Shown here piece after piece: positions 51,558 to 60,637 of a DNA stretch of 64,000 bases. This stretch comes from RDYZ01 sp964518905 (GTDB lineage Bacteria; Cyanobacteriota; Cyanobacteriia; Cyanobacteriales; Geitlerinemataceae): the NCBI GenBank assembly GCA_964518905.1, contig CAZFJL010000001.1, positions 124,001-188,000 on the forward strand, read 5' to 3'. Below the pieces are notes generated by a model. That model saw nothing but the letters and a program-made list of their open reading frames with translations. It had not been told where the DNA came from and did not search any database. The translations under genes were made by a program, and so were the position numbers. The number at the start of each line of letters is the position of its first letter. Position 1 is the first letter of the stretch.

Positions 51558-51616
51558 ATAGAAATTTATAAAGATAGAAAACCCCGAAAGCCTTCGCCTT
51601 CGCCTTGGCCTTGGCC

Positions 51617-52213
51617 TTAATCTTGGCGGTAGGTCGGCTCTGGTGCGAGTTGCCCGAGTCGCTGCGGTGGCCAGAATCGCACCACGGCTTTGCCAACAAT
51701 CAGATCTCGCGGCACAAAGCCCCAATAGTGACTGTCATAGCTGTTGTTGCGGTTGTCGCCCAAGACAAGATATTGATCTTCGGGGACAGTCTCAGGGCCG
51801 TAAACGTAGTCTGGCTCGGCGGCGATATAGTTCTCGCTGAGGGCTTCACCGTTGACGAACACCGTGCCGCGACGCACCTCGACGGTGTCACCGGGCAGCC
51901 CAATCACGCGCTTAATGAACGCATCTTTGAATTTTTGGCGTAGCACTTCGGTCGGATTGAAGACGACGATATCGCCGCGTTGAACCTGACTAAAGTGATA
52001 GCTGACCTTATCGATGATGAGGCGATCGTTAATTTGCAGCGTTGGCAACATCGATCCCGAGGGAATGTAGCGAGCTTCCGCAACAAACGTCCGAATACCA
52101 AGTGCCAGGACAGCGCTCAGAGCAAAGGTTTTAAGCGTTTCAACCCAGGGGTTTTCTTCGTGTTGGCTGGGGTTCGGAGCTGACTGATCGACAGTGTTAG
52201 GACGTTCGGACAT
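51617..52213 (-). CDS. lepB: Signal peptidase I (second copy)
   Basis: 198 residues. One membrane helix (about 25-45, TLKTFALSAVLALGIRTFVAEARYI), then PSGSMLPTLQINDRLIIDKVSYH with the catalytic Ser, DAFIKRVIGLPGDTVEVRRG with the catalytic Lys, and LVLGDNRNNSYDSHYWGFVPRDLIVG. It is closer to the canonical form than the copy at 26852-27526, which has an extra Pro/Thr head. A GGC-rich 6-bp repeat follows its stop. Confidence 0.95.
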   Translation of the reverse strand: MSERPNTVDQSAPNPSQHEENPWVETLKTFALSAVLALGIRTFVAEARYIPSGSMLPTLQINDRLIIDKVSYHFSQVQRGDIVVFNPTEVLRQKFKDAFIKRVIGLPGDTVEVRRGTVFVNGEALSENYIAAEPDYVYGPETVPEDQYLVLGDNRNNSYDSHYWGFVPRDLIVGKAVVRFWPPQRLGQLAPEPTYRQD

Positions 52214-52352
52214 CTGGAAGAAGCAACAAAAAAAAGAGGATTTAGGAACTGGGACACACCAGAATGCACGATGACGAGCCAGCCGTGACCATCAGGATGA
52301 TGATCCGTCGTGATGCTGATCGTCGGTCTTAGAGCTTAGAGTGCAAACAGGG

Positions 52353-52417
52353 TGTGAACATAGGGGCTGAACACAGGGGCTGAACATAGGGGCTGAACAC
52401 AAGGGCTGAACACAGGA
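52353..52417. repeat. 13-bp tandem array
   Basis: Five units of GCTGAACA(C/T)AGGG, the first degenerate. The unit is not a multiple of three and lies outside any gene, about 140-205 bases upstream of lepB and about 80 before the tiny ORF at 52499. Confidence 0.92.
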
Positions 52418-52498
52418 GTCGAGCATAATGCACAATTAATATGCGCTGCTGCTAGACACACCGTAGCTACTCATGAAATTGAAGCTGGGAGGAGCGTT

Positions 52499-52600
52499 AT
52501 GATGCGATCGCGTTCGTGGGGGTTAATGGGAATGTTGTCCCTCAGTATACTCGTAGCCGCTAGTGACGCGTCATGCCAGAAGCTAGCTAGCAATGCTTGA
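52499..52600 (+). CDS. Possible 33-aa peptide with signal-like helix
   Basis: ATG ATG CGA ... encodes MMRSRSWGLMGMLSLSILV followed by AASDASCQKLASNA and a stop. GGGAGGAG, a strong ribosome-binding site, ends six bases before the ATG. The hydrophobic stretch followed by a Cys resembles a lipoprotein signal peptide, although the residues before Cys (SDAS) do not make a good lipobox. It could be a real micro-lipoprotein or the remnant of one. Confidence 0.35.
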   Translation: MMRSRSWGLMGMLSLSILVAASDASCQKLASNA

Positions 52601-52821
52601 TAATTCATTGGGGACAATCGCTGTCGCCAATGTGACATCAAGTCCACCGATGGAATTCAGATCCAAATTTTTATAGGATCTCTCAATTGGCTCGTTAATT
52701 AAAGTTAAAAAACGAGATCGTTTAACACTGGGAATCAGAGAATTCCGAAAAAGTTCCCGATGCTTCTCTGCCAATCGACTGGAAAGATGCTCTAGATAGG
52801 ATTTTGTGCGAATTTGAAGTC

Positions 52822-53547
52822 ATGGTACAACCGCTGAACGTTTCTCCCCTACGCTCCCTCGTCCGCCTTGGTCTTGGGCTTTCGATCCTGAGCGCGATGA
52901 CCCTGGCGATCGCGCCCCCCACGCGAGCGAGCGATCGCCCAAATCGTCGCCCAACTGCTGATCGCCTCGCCCAGACCGCCAATATTCCCGCCCCCAGTTC
53001 ACGCACCCTGGAGCGCGACACCCTCAGACTCGGCAGCGAGGGCGAAGACGTGCGCGAATTTCAGGCGATGTTAGCGCTGCTCGGGTACTATTCGGGCGAG
53101 ATTACGGGGCGATTTGGTCCGGCGACGGCTCAAGCCGCGCGGAACTTTCAAGCCTCGGCAGGTCTATTGGCCGATGCCATAATTGGGCCGGTCACCTGGA
53201 GCCGCTTACTGCCGATCGCTCTCGACGATACGATCGTCCAAGCTCCGGCGACGACAGCGATCACCAACACCCGTAACGCCAACAACTCTAATACCGTCCC
53301 CGCTCCCGATCGCGTTCGCACGAACAATCGCAACGAGACCAGTTTGCCGACCCTACAACTGGGCAGCAACGGCTCTTTTGTGTCTTACCTACAGCAGCAG
53401 CTCACTGCAATGGGTTACTACAGCGGCGCGATCGACGGTGATTTTGGCCCGGTGACCCAATCCGCTGTGATTGAGGCTCAGATTGATTTCGGTCTGGTTC
53501 CAGATGGTGTAGTTGACTCGTCCGTCTGGCCGTATCTCGTCAACTAA
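52822..53547 (+). CDS. Exported protein with two peptidoglycan-binding domains
   Basis: About 241 residues from ATG at 52822 (GTG at 52804 is in frame). A signal peptide (LVRLGLGLSILSAMTLAIAPPTRAS) is followed by two PG_binding_1 domains: LRLGSEGEDVREFQAMLALLGYYSGEITGRFGPATAQAARNFQ and LQLGSNGSFVSYLQQQLTAMGYYSGAIDGDFGPVTQSAVIEAQ. An Asn/Thr-rich linker separates them. No catalytic domain is present, so it probably localises to the wall as an adaptor or inhibitor. Confidence 0.9.
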   Translation: MVQPLNVSPLRSLVRLGLGLSILSAMTLAIAPPTRASDRPNRRPTADRLAQTANIPAPSSRTLERDTLRLGSEGEDVREFQAMLALLGYYSGEITGRFGPATAQAARNFQASAGLLADAIIGPVTWSRLLPIALDDTIVQAPATTAITNTRNANNSNTVPAPDRVRTNNRNETSLPTLQLGSNGSFVSYLQQQLTAMGYYSGAIDGDFGPVTQSAVIEAQIDFGLVPDGVVDSSVWPYLVN

Positions 53548-53609
53548 CACGTCGGCCTTATCAATACCCTGTAATCTCCTGCCACACATCAATACCTCGG
53601 TTTACCACT

Positions 53610-54107
53610 TTGCCCCAGACCTTGTCCCACCTATGGATTAACCCCAACGATTTAGCCGCCATGATTGAACATGCGGAACATTCCCACCCCGAGGAGTGTT
53701 GCGGTTTGTTGGTGGGCAAAGTTCAGGGCGATCGGGTTGCGGCGATCGAGGTGTATCCGATGGCGAATCAGTGGAACCCGGAGACTGGGCGGGATTTTGA
53801 AGCGGCGATGAACGCGACCGTGCCGGAAACGCTGCCAACCGCCGAGCGGCGCTACACGATCGACCCTCGCGCCATGCTCGACGTGCAAAAGATCGCTCGC
53901 GATCGTGGCTTGGCGATCGTCGGCATTTATCATTCGCATCCCGAGCATCCGGCGATCCCATCCGAGTACGATCGCAAATTTGCCTGGGCGGAATATGTCT
54001 ATCCGATCGTCTCGGTGTGGCGGGGTCATCCAAGCGAAGTGCGCGTTTGGATGCTGGATGACGATCGGCAGTTTTGCGAGCTAGATCTACGCCAAGAATT
54101 GCGGTAA
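53610..54107 (+). CDS. Mov34/JAB1 (M67) metalloprotease-like protein
   Basis: 165 residues from a TTG at 53610. The JAMM motif is complete: an early Glu in HSHPEECCGLLVG, then GIYHSHPEHPAIPSEYD with His-x-His and the downstream Ser and Asp that bind zinc. Bacterial JAMM proteins cleave sulfur-carrier or ubiquitin-like tails, for example in cysteine or thiamine synthesis, but no carrier-protein gene is adjacent. The next in-frame ATG (53661) would remove the first strand, so TTG is preferred. Confidence 0.88.
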   Translation: MPQTLSHLWINPNDLAAMIEHAEHSHPEECCGLLVGKVQGDRVAAIEVYPMANQWNPETGRDFEAAMNATVPETLPTAERRYTIDPRAMLDVQKIARDRGLAIVGIYHSHPEHPAIPSEYDRKFAWAEYVYPIVSVWRGHPSEVRVWMLDDDRQFCELDLRQELR

Positions 54108-54399
54108 ATTGACCTTGACCTCGCCTCGCGATCGCGGTGTCGCGACGACGCAAACCTAATCATTGATGATCAGATCGTAATTGTGCGCTTAAATTTCGCA
54201 TTTGTGCGGTGATATGATAATCAACCGGACAAAGGTTATACAAAGTTCACACACAATTGCCTTCGTTCAGCGTTCGCTCTGCCCATTTCGGCTTGCCGTC
54301 AGCAGGTGCGATCGTGGCGAAACTTTCCCGCCGCCGAGCGAGTGGTTTCGATCGAAGAATTTCTGTGCAACCCCTGCAACGACGACAAAAGGAGATCTC

Positions 54400-54636
54400 A
54401 TGGGACGTAAATGTCAACTGACGGGCAAAAAAGCCAATAATGCTTTTGCGGTATCGCACTCGCACCGTCGCACCAAACGCCTGCAAGAAGCCAACCTGCA
54501 AACCAAACGCATTTGGTGGGCAGAAGGTAACCGCTGGGTCAAGCTTAAGCTGTCCACCAAAGCGCTCAAAACCCTGAACAACCAAAGCCTCCAGGCGATG
54601 GCCAAAGCAGCAGGTCTCAATCTCAACAAGATGTAG
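54400..54636 (+). CDS. rpmB: 50S ribosomal protein L28
   Basis: 78 residues: MGRKCQLTGKKANNAFAVSHSHRRTKRLQEANLQ with the L28 signature and KLKLSTKALKTLN. AAAGGAGATCTC just before the ATG is a strong ribosome-binding site and fixes the start at 54400; the longer frame from 54202 is ignored. TAGTCCGA plus GCTTTTGGCT at the stop is partly repeated 23 bases later. Confidence 0.97.
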   Translation: MGRKCQLTGKKANNAFAVSHSHRRTKRLQEANLQTKRIWWAEGNRWVKLKLSTKALKTLNNQSLQAMAKAAGLNLNKM

Positions 54637-54891
54637 TCCGATCTGAGCTTTTGGCTTAGTCCGAGCTTTTAGCTTCGATTAACCCTCTGAGACAGACCGT
54701 CAGTTTGAACGATTGCCCTGAGCAACACCAAGCGAGACAGCCAAAATATGATCGAATGCGATCGAGCGAAAAGCTGGCATCACCGACGATGCCAGCTTTC
54801 GGCTTTTTTGGGGGGCTGTTTCTGTTTTTGGTCGCGCAACTATCCTGGTTGCGATCAAGCTGGACGCTTGCACGATGGGTTATACGAAATC
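54637..54891. other. Region between rpmB and a MITE-like element
   Basis: It contains the imperfect repeat of the rpmB stop region (54634-54675) and the terminator at 54768-54810. No gene. Confidence 0.5.
54768..54810 (+). terminator. Intrinsic terminator for rpmB
   Basis: Arms GAAAAGCTGGCATC and GATGCCAGCTTTC with a short loop, followed by GGCTTTTTT. It is about 130 bases after the rpmB stop. Confidence 0.8.
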
Positions 54892-55000
54892 CGGTTCTGT
54901 CTGGGAAAAAGACAAAAGCATCTATGAGCACTGAGTGGAGTCGAAGTGCGGTGTCCGCCTAGATCGACGATCTAAGTTTATACACAGTCGGATTTCGTAT
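54892..55000. repeat. MITE-like element, terminal repeat ATACGAAATCCG, copy C
   Basis: 109 bp with ends ATACGAAATCCG and CGGATTTCGTAT. The core GAGCACTGAGTGGAGTCG is inverted relative to copy A, and the AGATCGACGATCT palindrome is present. It lies in the convergent space between rpmB and the TpsA-like gene. Confidence 0.87.
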
Positions 55001-55052
55001 TAGAAGTTCAACTTCTCGCATTGTCCTGAGAGCTGGAACGGCGACGGCTCGT

Positions 55053-57656
55053 TTAGAAGTCGGACTTCTGCGTCAGTCCTGAGCGTGACAATGGATCGAG
55101 ATTATTAACAAAATGATGAACGGGTTGACAGGCTGAGATGGAGGCTAATGTCGATCGCGATCGGACATTCACCAGCTCAACCGTGCCATTTTCGCGAAGC
55201 TGCCATCCCTGACTTTCGATGATTGAGAATTGATCTGCACTCTCGCCCAAATTGCCCAAATTGCTCGAATCGCCGGGAAAAGCTGGAGGAGTATACGGGA
55301 GACGTCTACCTGTGGGCGGCGAAATGGCCGTCGGTATGGCTTGCCCGTAGACGTTGATCGGGTCGAGGGGCTGACCCGATCGGCCTGTAATCGTAAACTG
55401 GCCGCGCGGTTGCTGGCGGCAGTTTGGCTGGACTAAGGTTTCGGTGTTGAGGGGTTGAGTGGAGAGAATGACCGCGCCTTGATTGCTGGATAGATCTGGA
55501 GTTTCGAGGTTCACGCTGCCCGCCAAGCCAAAGTTGGAGCTGACGGTGATGTCGCTGGCGGGGGTGAGTGACGATCGCAGGGTCGCGCCGAATAAGCCCT
55601 GGGTGGCGATCGCGACGTTGCCACCGCGTCCGGTGATGGCGTTGGCGGTGATGTCGCTGTTTTCTAGGGCGACGATCGTTGCGGCGGACAGATCGAGGTT
55701 GCCGCCGTTGCCTGTGCCGCCTGCGGTGGCGGAGATCGCGCCTGCCTGCCGGAGTTGCAGCGAGTCACGCACGCTGACGGCGATATTGCCGCCTTCGCCC
55801 GAGCTGGTCGCGGCGGAAAGACTACCGCGATCGCTGAGATTGAGACGATCGGCCACAATCTGCAAGCGCCCCGCATCGCCTGCGCCGTCGTTGCGTACCG
55901 TCACCGTCGCGCCATCGCGCACGTCGAGACGATCGACGAATAGCCGTACGTCTCCGGCGTCGCCTGTCGGAACTTCTGGCACGTTTAACAAGGCTCGCAG
56001 TTCGGGGTCGATCACATTGGCGCTTGATACAATCAGGCTGGGATTGAGCGAGCCGGGAACCGTACCCTCGACCGTCAGACGATCGGCAGTGACCGTGACG
56101 CTTCCGGCGGTTCCCGAATTGAAACTGGAGGCATCGATGCGCCCGCCTGCGCTTAGGGTGATTTCGGGAGCGTTAATGTTCAGATTGCCCGCGTTGCCTT
56201 GACCAAAGCTAGAGGCAATGATCACGCTGGGGCTAAATTGACGCCGATCGACGCCCGTAAGATCGATGCGATCGCGGGCTGTGATCGACACATTGCCGCC
56301 ATTGCCCAGCCCAAAGGTAGACGAAGCGATCGTGCCGCCATTGCGAGCAAAAATGCGATCGGTCGTCACGCTTAAATCACCGGCGCGGCCAGCAATCAAA
56401 CTGGTGGCGGTGAGATTGGAAAAGAAGTCCGCCACGATCGGATTGGCATCGAGCAACTGCACCGAGTTCGCCGTTTCGACGATCAAATCACCGCCGCGTC
56501 CTTGGCTAAAGCTACGGGTGACGATCGCCGCACCGTCCGCCACGATCAGATCATCCGTGCGAATCACCACATCGCTACCGCGTCGCAAACCCTGAAGCGT
56601 GGCGCTATTGATCCGCGTTTGCAAACGTCCGTCCGCCGTCATGCCCGAGACGAAAATCTCGCGATCGCCGTAGACAAATAACCCGGCTCCCGGAAAATCG
56701 GGCACGCTGTCATCAAATTGTTGCGCCAGTACGATCGACCCGTCCGTCAGGTGGATACGATCGCCGATCAAGTCAATCCGCCCAGACACAGGCCCGGTCA
56801 CGTCGAGCAGCGCGGCATTGGTGAGGGAGATGTCACCCAATTCAAAGGCTGGATTGAGCTGATTGAGCTGACCGACTTGATCGATCGTCAAACCCAGCGG
56901 CACAAACCCATTACGTCCCGCGACGATCGACAGTTGACCGCTGGCCGCCGTCACCGTGCCGCCATCGATCGAGACCGTATCACCGACCAGCATCAACAAA
57001 TTTGCCGGGGCTCCCCGTAGGCCGTCGGTTGCGCCGTTGCGCTCGATCGGCGCGAGGATCGGATTCGTGACGCTGAGGTCGTGGCCGTTGCCGGTGATCT
57101 CGATATTGCCGACACGATCGGGCGAACCCGCCCCCAATTGCAGGCCGACGGGTACGGCCACCGACAGCAGCGTGTCTAATCCCGGCGTGGCAAAACTGGG
57201 AAAAGCGGAACCATCAGCGAAGACCACCGCGTCGGCGCTGGAGAAGGCGATCGCGCCGCCAACATCGAGCTGTGCGCCTGCACCGAAAATCCAGCCTTGG
57301 GGGTTGACGAAAACGAGATTGGTCGGCGTGGTGGAGACGATCGCGCCGTCGATTTGGGATGATCTACCGCCGGTGACGCGGATGATGGCATGGTTGATCG
57401 CGCGATCGAAATTGCTGAAATTAAACTGTGCGATCTCGCCCGCATCGAGGTCAAATTGCGTGAAGCTGTGAAAGAGATTGGTTTCGGCCTGAGTGCCGCC
57501 GGTGATGCGAAAAATCTCGGGCGCGATCGCGTCAACCTGGGACGGGATCGGCAAGGTGGCATCGGGGATCGGTTGCGATCGGGCGGGTGCGATCGAGCCG
57601 ATCGCGGCCAAGCTCGCGACGAATGTAGCCGCAACCAACGACAAAGATCGAAGCAT
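55053..57656 (-). CDS. TpsA-like filamentous haemagglutinin-type secreted protein
   Basis: About 867 residues from ATG at 57656. A signal peptide (MLRSLSLVAATFVASLAAIGS...) is followed by the two-partner-secretion N-terminal domain: ITGGTQAETNLFHSFTQFDLDAGEIAQFNF and LVFVNPQGWIFGAGAQLDVGG. The remainder is a long right-handed beta-helix of short Gly/Asn-rich turns (GNGGNVSITA..., GDAGDVRLFV..., GEGGNIAVSV...). The C-terminus has PNCRQQPRGQFTITGRSG, common to cyanobacterial members. It should be exported by a TpsB/Omp85 transporter, which is not in the window. Confidence 0.9.
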   Translation of the reverse strand: MLRSLSLVAATFVASLAAIGSIAPARSQPIPDATLPIPSQVDAIAPEIFRITGGTQAETNLFHSFTQFDLDAGEIAQFNFSNFDRAINHAIIRVTGGRSSQIDGAIVSTTPTNLVFVNPQGWIFGAGAQLDVGGAIAFSSADAVVFADGSAFPSFATPGLDTLLSVAVPVGLQLGAGSPDRVGNIEITGNGHDLSVTNPILAPIERNGATDGLRGAPANLLMLVGDTVSIDGGTVTAASGQLSIVAGRNGFVPLGLTIDQVGQLNQLNPAFELGDISLTNAALLDVTGPVSGRIDLIGDRIHLTDGSIVLAQQFDDSVPDFPGAGLFVYGDREIFVSGMTADGRLQTRINSATLQGLRRGSDVVIRTDDLIVADGAAIVTRSFSQGRGGDLIVETANSVQLLDANPIVADFFSNLTATSLIAGRAGDLSVTTDRIFARNGGTIASSTFGLGNGGNVSITARDRIDLTGVDRRQFSPSVIIASSFGQGNAGNLNINAPEITLSAGGRIDASSFNSGTAGSVTVTADRLTVEGTVPGSLNPSLIVSSANVIDPELRALLNVPEVPTGDAGDVRLFVDRLDVRDGATVTVRNDGAGDAGRLQIVADRLNLSDRGSLSAATSSGEGGNIAVSVRDSLQLRQAGAISATAGGTGNGGNLDLSAATIVALENSDITANAITGRGGNVAIATQGLFGATLRSSLTPASDITVSSNFGLAGSVNLETPDLSSNQGAVILSTQPLNTETLVQPNCRQQPRGQFTITGRSGQPLDPINVYGQAIPTAISPPTGRRLPYTPPAFPGDSSNLGNLGESADQFSIIESQGWQLRENGTVELVNVRSRSTLASISACQPVHHFVNNLDPLSRSGLTQKSDF

Positions 57657-57759
57657 AGCAAAGGAACTGGGGGAAGAATGGCGAAGCAACAGGCAAAACG
57701 CGATTAGTCGTTCTACTTGCCCAGATCCTAAGCCATTGGTGATTATGACCAATGATCAC

Positions 57760-59076
57760 TTATCCTAGCGTTTCGCGCTCTCCGGTCTCATCACGCTGCG
57801 CCAAACGATCGGCCCAGCGAACACCCTGGAGGAAATTCCCGATCGCCGTCAGTAACGATAACAGAAAATAAAAGATGCGAATGCCCCACATGCAGAGCGC
57901 GAAAATTAGCGGCAGTTCTAGCTTGATAGGTAAGGAAACCAAGAGCGTGCTAAACGCATCTTCCAAGCGATCGGCAGCTTGGGATTCGAGCGTGTCGATC
58001 TGTTCCATTTGTATCCGCGTTGTGGGTAAGCCGGGATATTTTGCTGTGTGTAGATAAAAGCCCAAAAATCCCGCTTGATCGACTTTATTTTGTAGATAAA
58101 TGTCCGTTTGAGTGATCGCCTGATCCGGACTTAGTTTTTCAGTCTCTGAAAATTCACGAATCCAGCTTTGATAGCGAATCAGACTGCTAATACTGAAAAT
58201 AAAGGGAAGAACAATCAGCCCAATCGCAGCCGTTACACGAACTCCAAAGGATCGCGGCGCAAGTACCGTTGCTAGACCCAGCCCTAAACCTAAAATCGCA
58301 AATACAAAAATATTAAAGACTTCTGCGGCTTCTAGACCGCGCAAAAGATCGCCTAAAAATTGGATCTGATAAATCGTATTTTCTGCAAACTCTGCTGTCC
58401 ATATTTTGCTGACAAAGGCCAAAATGACGATCGTAATCGACAGTACAATAAAGGTCAGCAACGCCAACACATTTAGGAGACGCGCTAGAAAAATTGAGAG
58501 TGCGGTTTTGGGTTTGGACGATCGCGCCTGTTTAGTGTTTGGCGTAGTGTTCGGCTGAACGGATCGCGATGACTTTGAGGTGTTTTTTGTGGGGTATTTA
58601 CTGATTGGGCGAGCCGCAGTTTGGGTGGCGGTGGCCCGACCCGGACGCGCGGATCGCGGCAGTGAGGAGGAACGATCGCGACCTCGCTTGGGGGGGGCAG
58701 ATCTGGGAGGTTGCGTTCGTGGAGCTGGTGTCGTTTGAGGTAGACCTGATTGGGGAAGGTTGGAAATCTGCGGGGGTGCGTTGGACTTCGGATCAAATTC
58801 TGCCGTCCACAGCGAGCCGATCGTGCCGATCGCGTAGCCCCGAATCACGACGCGATCGATCTGTCCGGGCTGAAGTCGATCAATGCCGCGCCGCACAAAA
58901 TTCGCCATAAAGCGAGCGTCTGGGCATTCTCGGCTGGTAGCTAAAATCGTTAAACAACCCGCTCCCAGCGCAGCTCGTACCGTAATCTGCTTGCGCTGTA
59001 GCGAATGATTCATCAACGCCGCGATCGCCTTCGGATCGCCGCGTTGCGCTTGGGAAAAAATATCAGAACGAACCAT
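57760..59076 (-). CDS. Conserved membrane protein of unknown function
   Basis: About 438 residues from ATG at 59076 (an upstream ATG at 59115 is less likely). The N-terminal 90 residues (VRSDIFSQAQRGDPKAIAALMNHSLQRKQITVRAAL ... QIDRVVIRGYAIG) form a small domain seen at the start of several cyanobacterial proteins. A Pro/Arg/Ser-rich linker follows, then four hydrophobic helices (around LLNVLALLTFIVLSITIVIL, FNIFVFAILGLGLGLATVL, VTAAIGLIVLPFIFSI, and LPLIFALCMWGIRIFYFLL). No enzymatic motif. Divergent or convergent partners are unrelated. Confidence 0.72.
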   Translation of the reverse strand: MVRSDIFSQAQRGDPKAIAALMNHSLQRKQITVRAALGAGCLTILATSRECPDARFMANFVRRGIDRLQPGQIDRVVIRGYAIGTIGSLWTAEFDPKSNAPPQISNLPQSGLPQTTPAPRTQPPRSAPPKRGRDRSSSLPRSARPGRATATQTAARPISKYPTKNTSKSSRSVQPNTTPNTKQARSSKPKTALSIFLARLLNVLALLTFIVLSITIVILAFVSKIWTAEFAENTIYQIQFLGDLLRGLEAAEVFNIFVFAILGLGLGLATVLAPRSFGVRVTAAIGLIVLPFIFSISSLIRYQSWIREFSETEKLSPDQAITQTDIYLQNKVDQAGFLGFYLHTAKYPGLPTTRIQMEQIDTLESQAADRLEDAFSTLLVSLPIKLELPLIFALCMWGIRIFYFLLSLLTAIGNFLQGVRWADRLAQRDETGERETLG

Positions 59077-59191
59077 GGAGCCTAAGAGCGGCCTTGAGAC
59101 GCGCAAAATTTGCACGCTGTAACTCGCGCAATTGTATCGCGACGGCTTCCCCCTTCCCGGTTTTCTATTTTTTTGGGCTCAAACCCAGAGG

Positions 59192-60325
59192 CTAGATCGC
59201 GATCGCCGTGAGGGTCTGCGAGAGGTAAGCCGCCGCCGTTTCCACCGTTGCGATCGCATTTTCGTACAGCATCCGTGTCGGACCCAGCACCGAAACGCTC
59301 CCCACCGGGCGATCGCGACGTTGATAACAGGCCGACACTAGGGCGCAACTTTGCATCGGCTCCAGGCTATTTTCAGCGCCAATGCGAATCGTGACGCGCG
59401 GTTTGGGCGCGGTTTCCGGGGCAGGCGTGGGATCGAACACGAAGGGAAAGAGCCGATCGGGCTGTTCTTCGATCAGATTCATCAACGGCAACACCTGCAT
59501 CGTCTCCGAGAATTCCGGCTGACCCAGCACTTTGGACAGTCCGCTGACGGTCATGTGCGAATGGGTCACGGTCGCAAACCGCTGCACCAGCTCGGTCAAC
59601 ATCGAGGCGATGCCGTCAGTATATTTCTGAAATTCTCGTCCGAGTTCTTGGCTGTCGAGCTGGGTTAACTCAGCGACGAGCCGATCGCGCAAATGGGAAT
59701 TCAGAAAATTGGAGAGAATCGTTAATTCATGATCGAGCTGCTCGTTACGTTGCTTGCGCTGTTTGGCGCTCATCGCCGCGCTGGCATTGTTCGGCAACGA
59801 AAACAGTACCGACTGTGTTTCGTAGGCATCGGTCACGACGATCGCTACCACTTTGTGTTCATCCACCCGCACCAACTGCAAATGACGCAGCCGTGCGCCG
59901 TCGGGTTGGGGCAGCGTGATCAGGGTGATACAACCGCTCAGGCGCGATAAAATCTGCGCCGCATGACGCAAGGTCGCGTCAATACTGCCGTTCCAGTCGA
60001 GCTGTTCGATCAAGGCTTGGGTGATCGCGTGGCTGTAGCGATCGCTGGGATCGAGTAGGCGATCGACATACACTCGATAGCCCGAATCCGAAGGAATCCG
60101 ACCGGCTGAGGTATGGGGCTGATACAGCAAACCAGCCCGTTCTAGAGTGCTCATGCTAGAGCGAATCGTCGCTGAACTGACGCTGAGGTTGTAGTCCCTC
60201 GCCAAGGTTTTTGAGCCGACGGGCTCCGCCGTTGCGACATAGTGGCGGATGGTCGCACGCAGGATATGTTCTTGGCGTCCGGTCAAACCCACGGTGGACT
60301 CGGTTGAAGAATCGGATAGCGACAT
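59192..60325 (-). CDS. hrcA: Heat-inducible transcription repressor HrcA
   Basis: 377 residues. The N-terminal winged helix (LTGRQEHILRATIRHYVATAEPVGSKTLARDYNLSVSSATIRSSMSTLERAGLLYQPHTSAGRIPSDSGYRVYVD) is diagnostic. The GAF-like middle and the C-terminal YQRRDRPVGSVSVLGPTRMLYENAIATVE complete the family. HrcA represses groESL and related genes through CIRCE operators; no CIRCE site was seen in this window. Stand-alone gene; grpE and dnaK are not adjacent. Confidence 0.95.
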   Translation of the reverse strand: MSLSDSSTESTVGLTGRQEHILRATIRHYVATAEPVGSKTLARDYNLSVSSATIRSSMSTLERAGLLYQPHTSAGRIPSDSGYRVYVDRLLDPSDRYSHAITQALIEQLDWNGSIDATLRHAAQILSRLSGCITLITLPQPDGARLRHLQLVRVDEHKVVAIVVTDAYETQSVLFSLPNNASAAMSAKQRKQRNEQLDHELTILSNFLNSHLRDRLVAELTQLDSQELGREFQKYTDGIASMLTELVQRFATVTHSHMTVSGLSKVLGQPEFSETMQVLPLMNLIEEQPDRLFPFVFDPTPAPETAPKPRVTIRIGAENSLEPMQSCALVSACYQRRDRPVGSVSVLGPTRMLYENAIATVETAAAYLSQTLTAIAI

Positions 60326-60637
60326 GGGCTGTAGATAGATGATTCTAAATTTTAGGAGCGGATTTTAATCAAGGGAGCGAAAGGAAAATTCAACGATCCG
60401 CAGTCTGTTAGTCCGCGATTTTTAAGATTCGCGATCTAATCTTTAAAGAGTTCACGAACGTTAAAAAATCATAAAGATGTTAATGAACGGTAACTGTTTA
60501 CAACATCCCCCACCACAAATAGCGAAAAGTTTTAATTAAACATAACGATACACGGGATCACTCTTATGATATATCGACATGAATTGATAGGACGTCCATC
60601 GCAAACCATTCAAACATCCTTTTTTTGCGATCAAGCC
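60326..60637. other. Intergenic region between hrcA and the ClC gene
   Basis: 312 bases, AT-rich from 60410 to 60560. The hrcA promoter is expected here. A 91-codon frame at 60566-60841 runs antisense into the ClC gene and is rejected. Confidence 0.45.

Larger units (their letters stand above)
52214..52821. other. Intergenic region with tandem repeat and tiny ORF
   Basis: 608 bases. It contains five 13-bp units at 52353-52417 and the 33-codon frame at 52499-52600. No other gene is supported. Confidence 0.45.

Noticed and set aside
51555..51725. N-terminal extension of the flavoprotein to 51725
   Set aside because: The extra residues are Arg-rich, overlap lepB, and precede the conserved flavodoxin start at 51557.
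55483..57471. Long plus-strand frames inside the TpsA-like gene
   Set aside because: Antisense shadows of a repetitive coding sequence; composition is Arg/Ser/Pro-rich with no motif.
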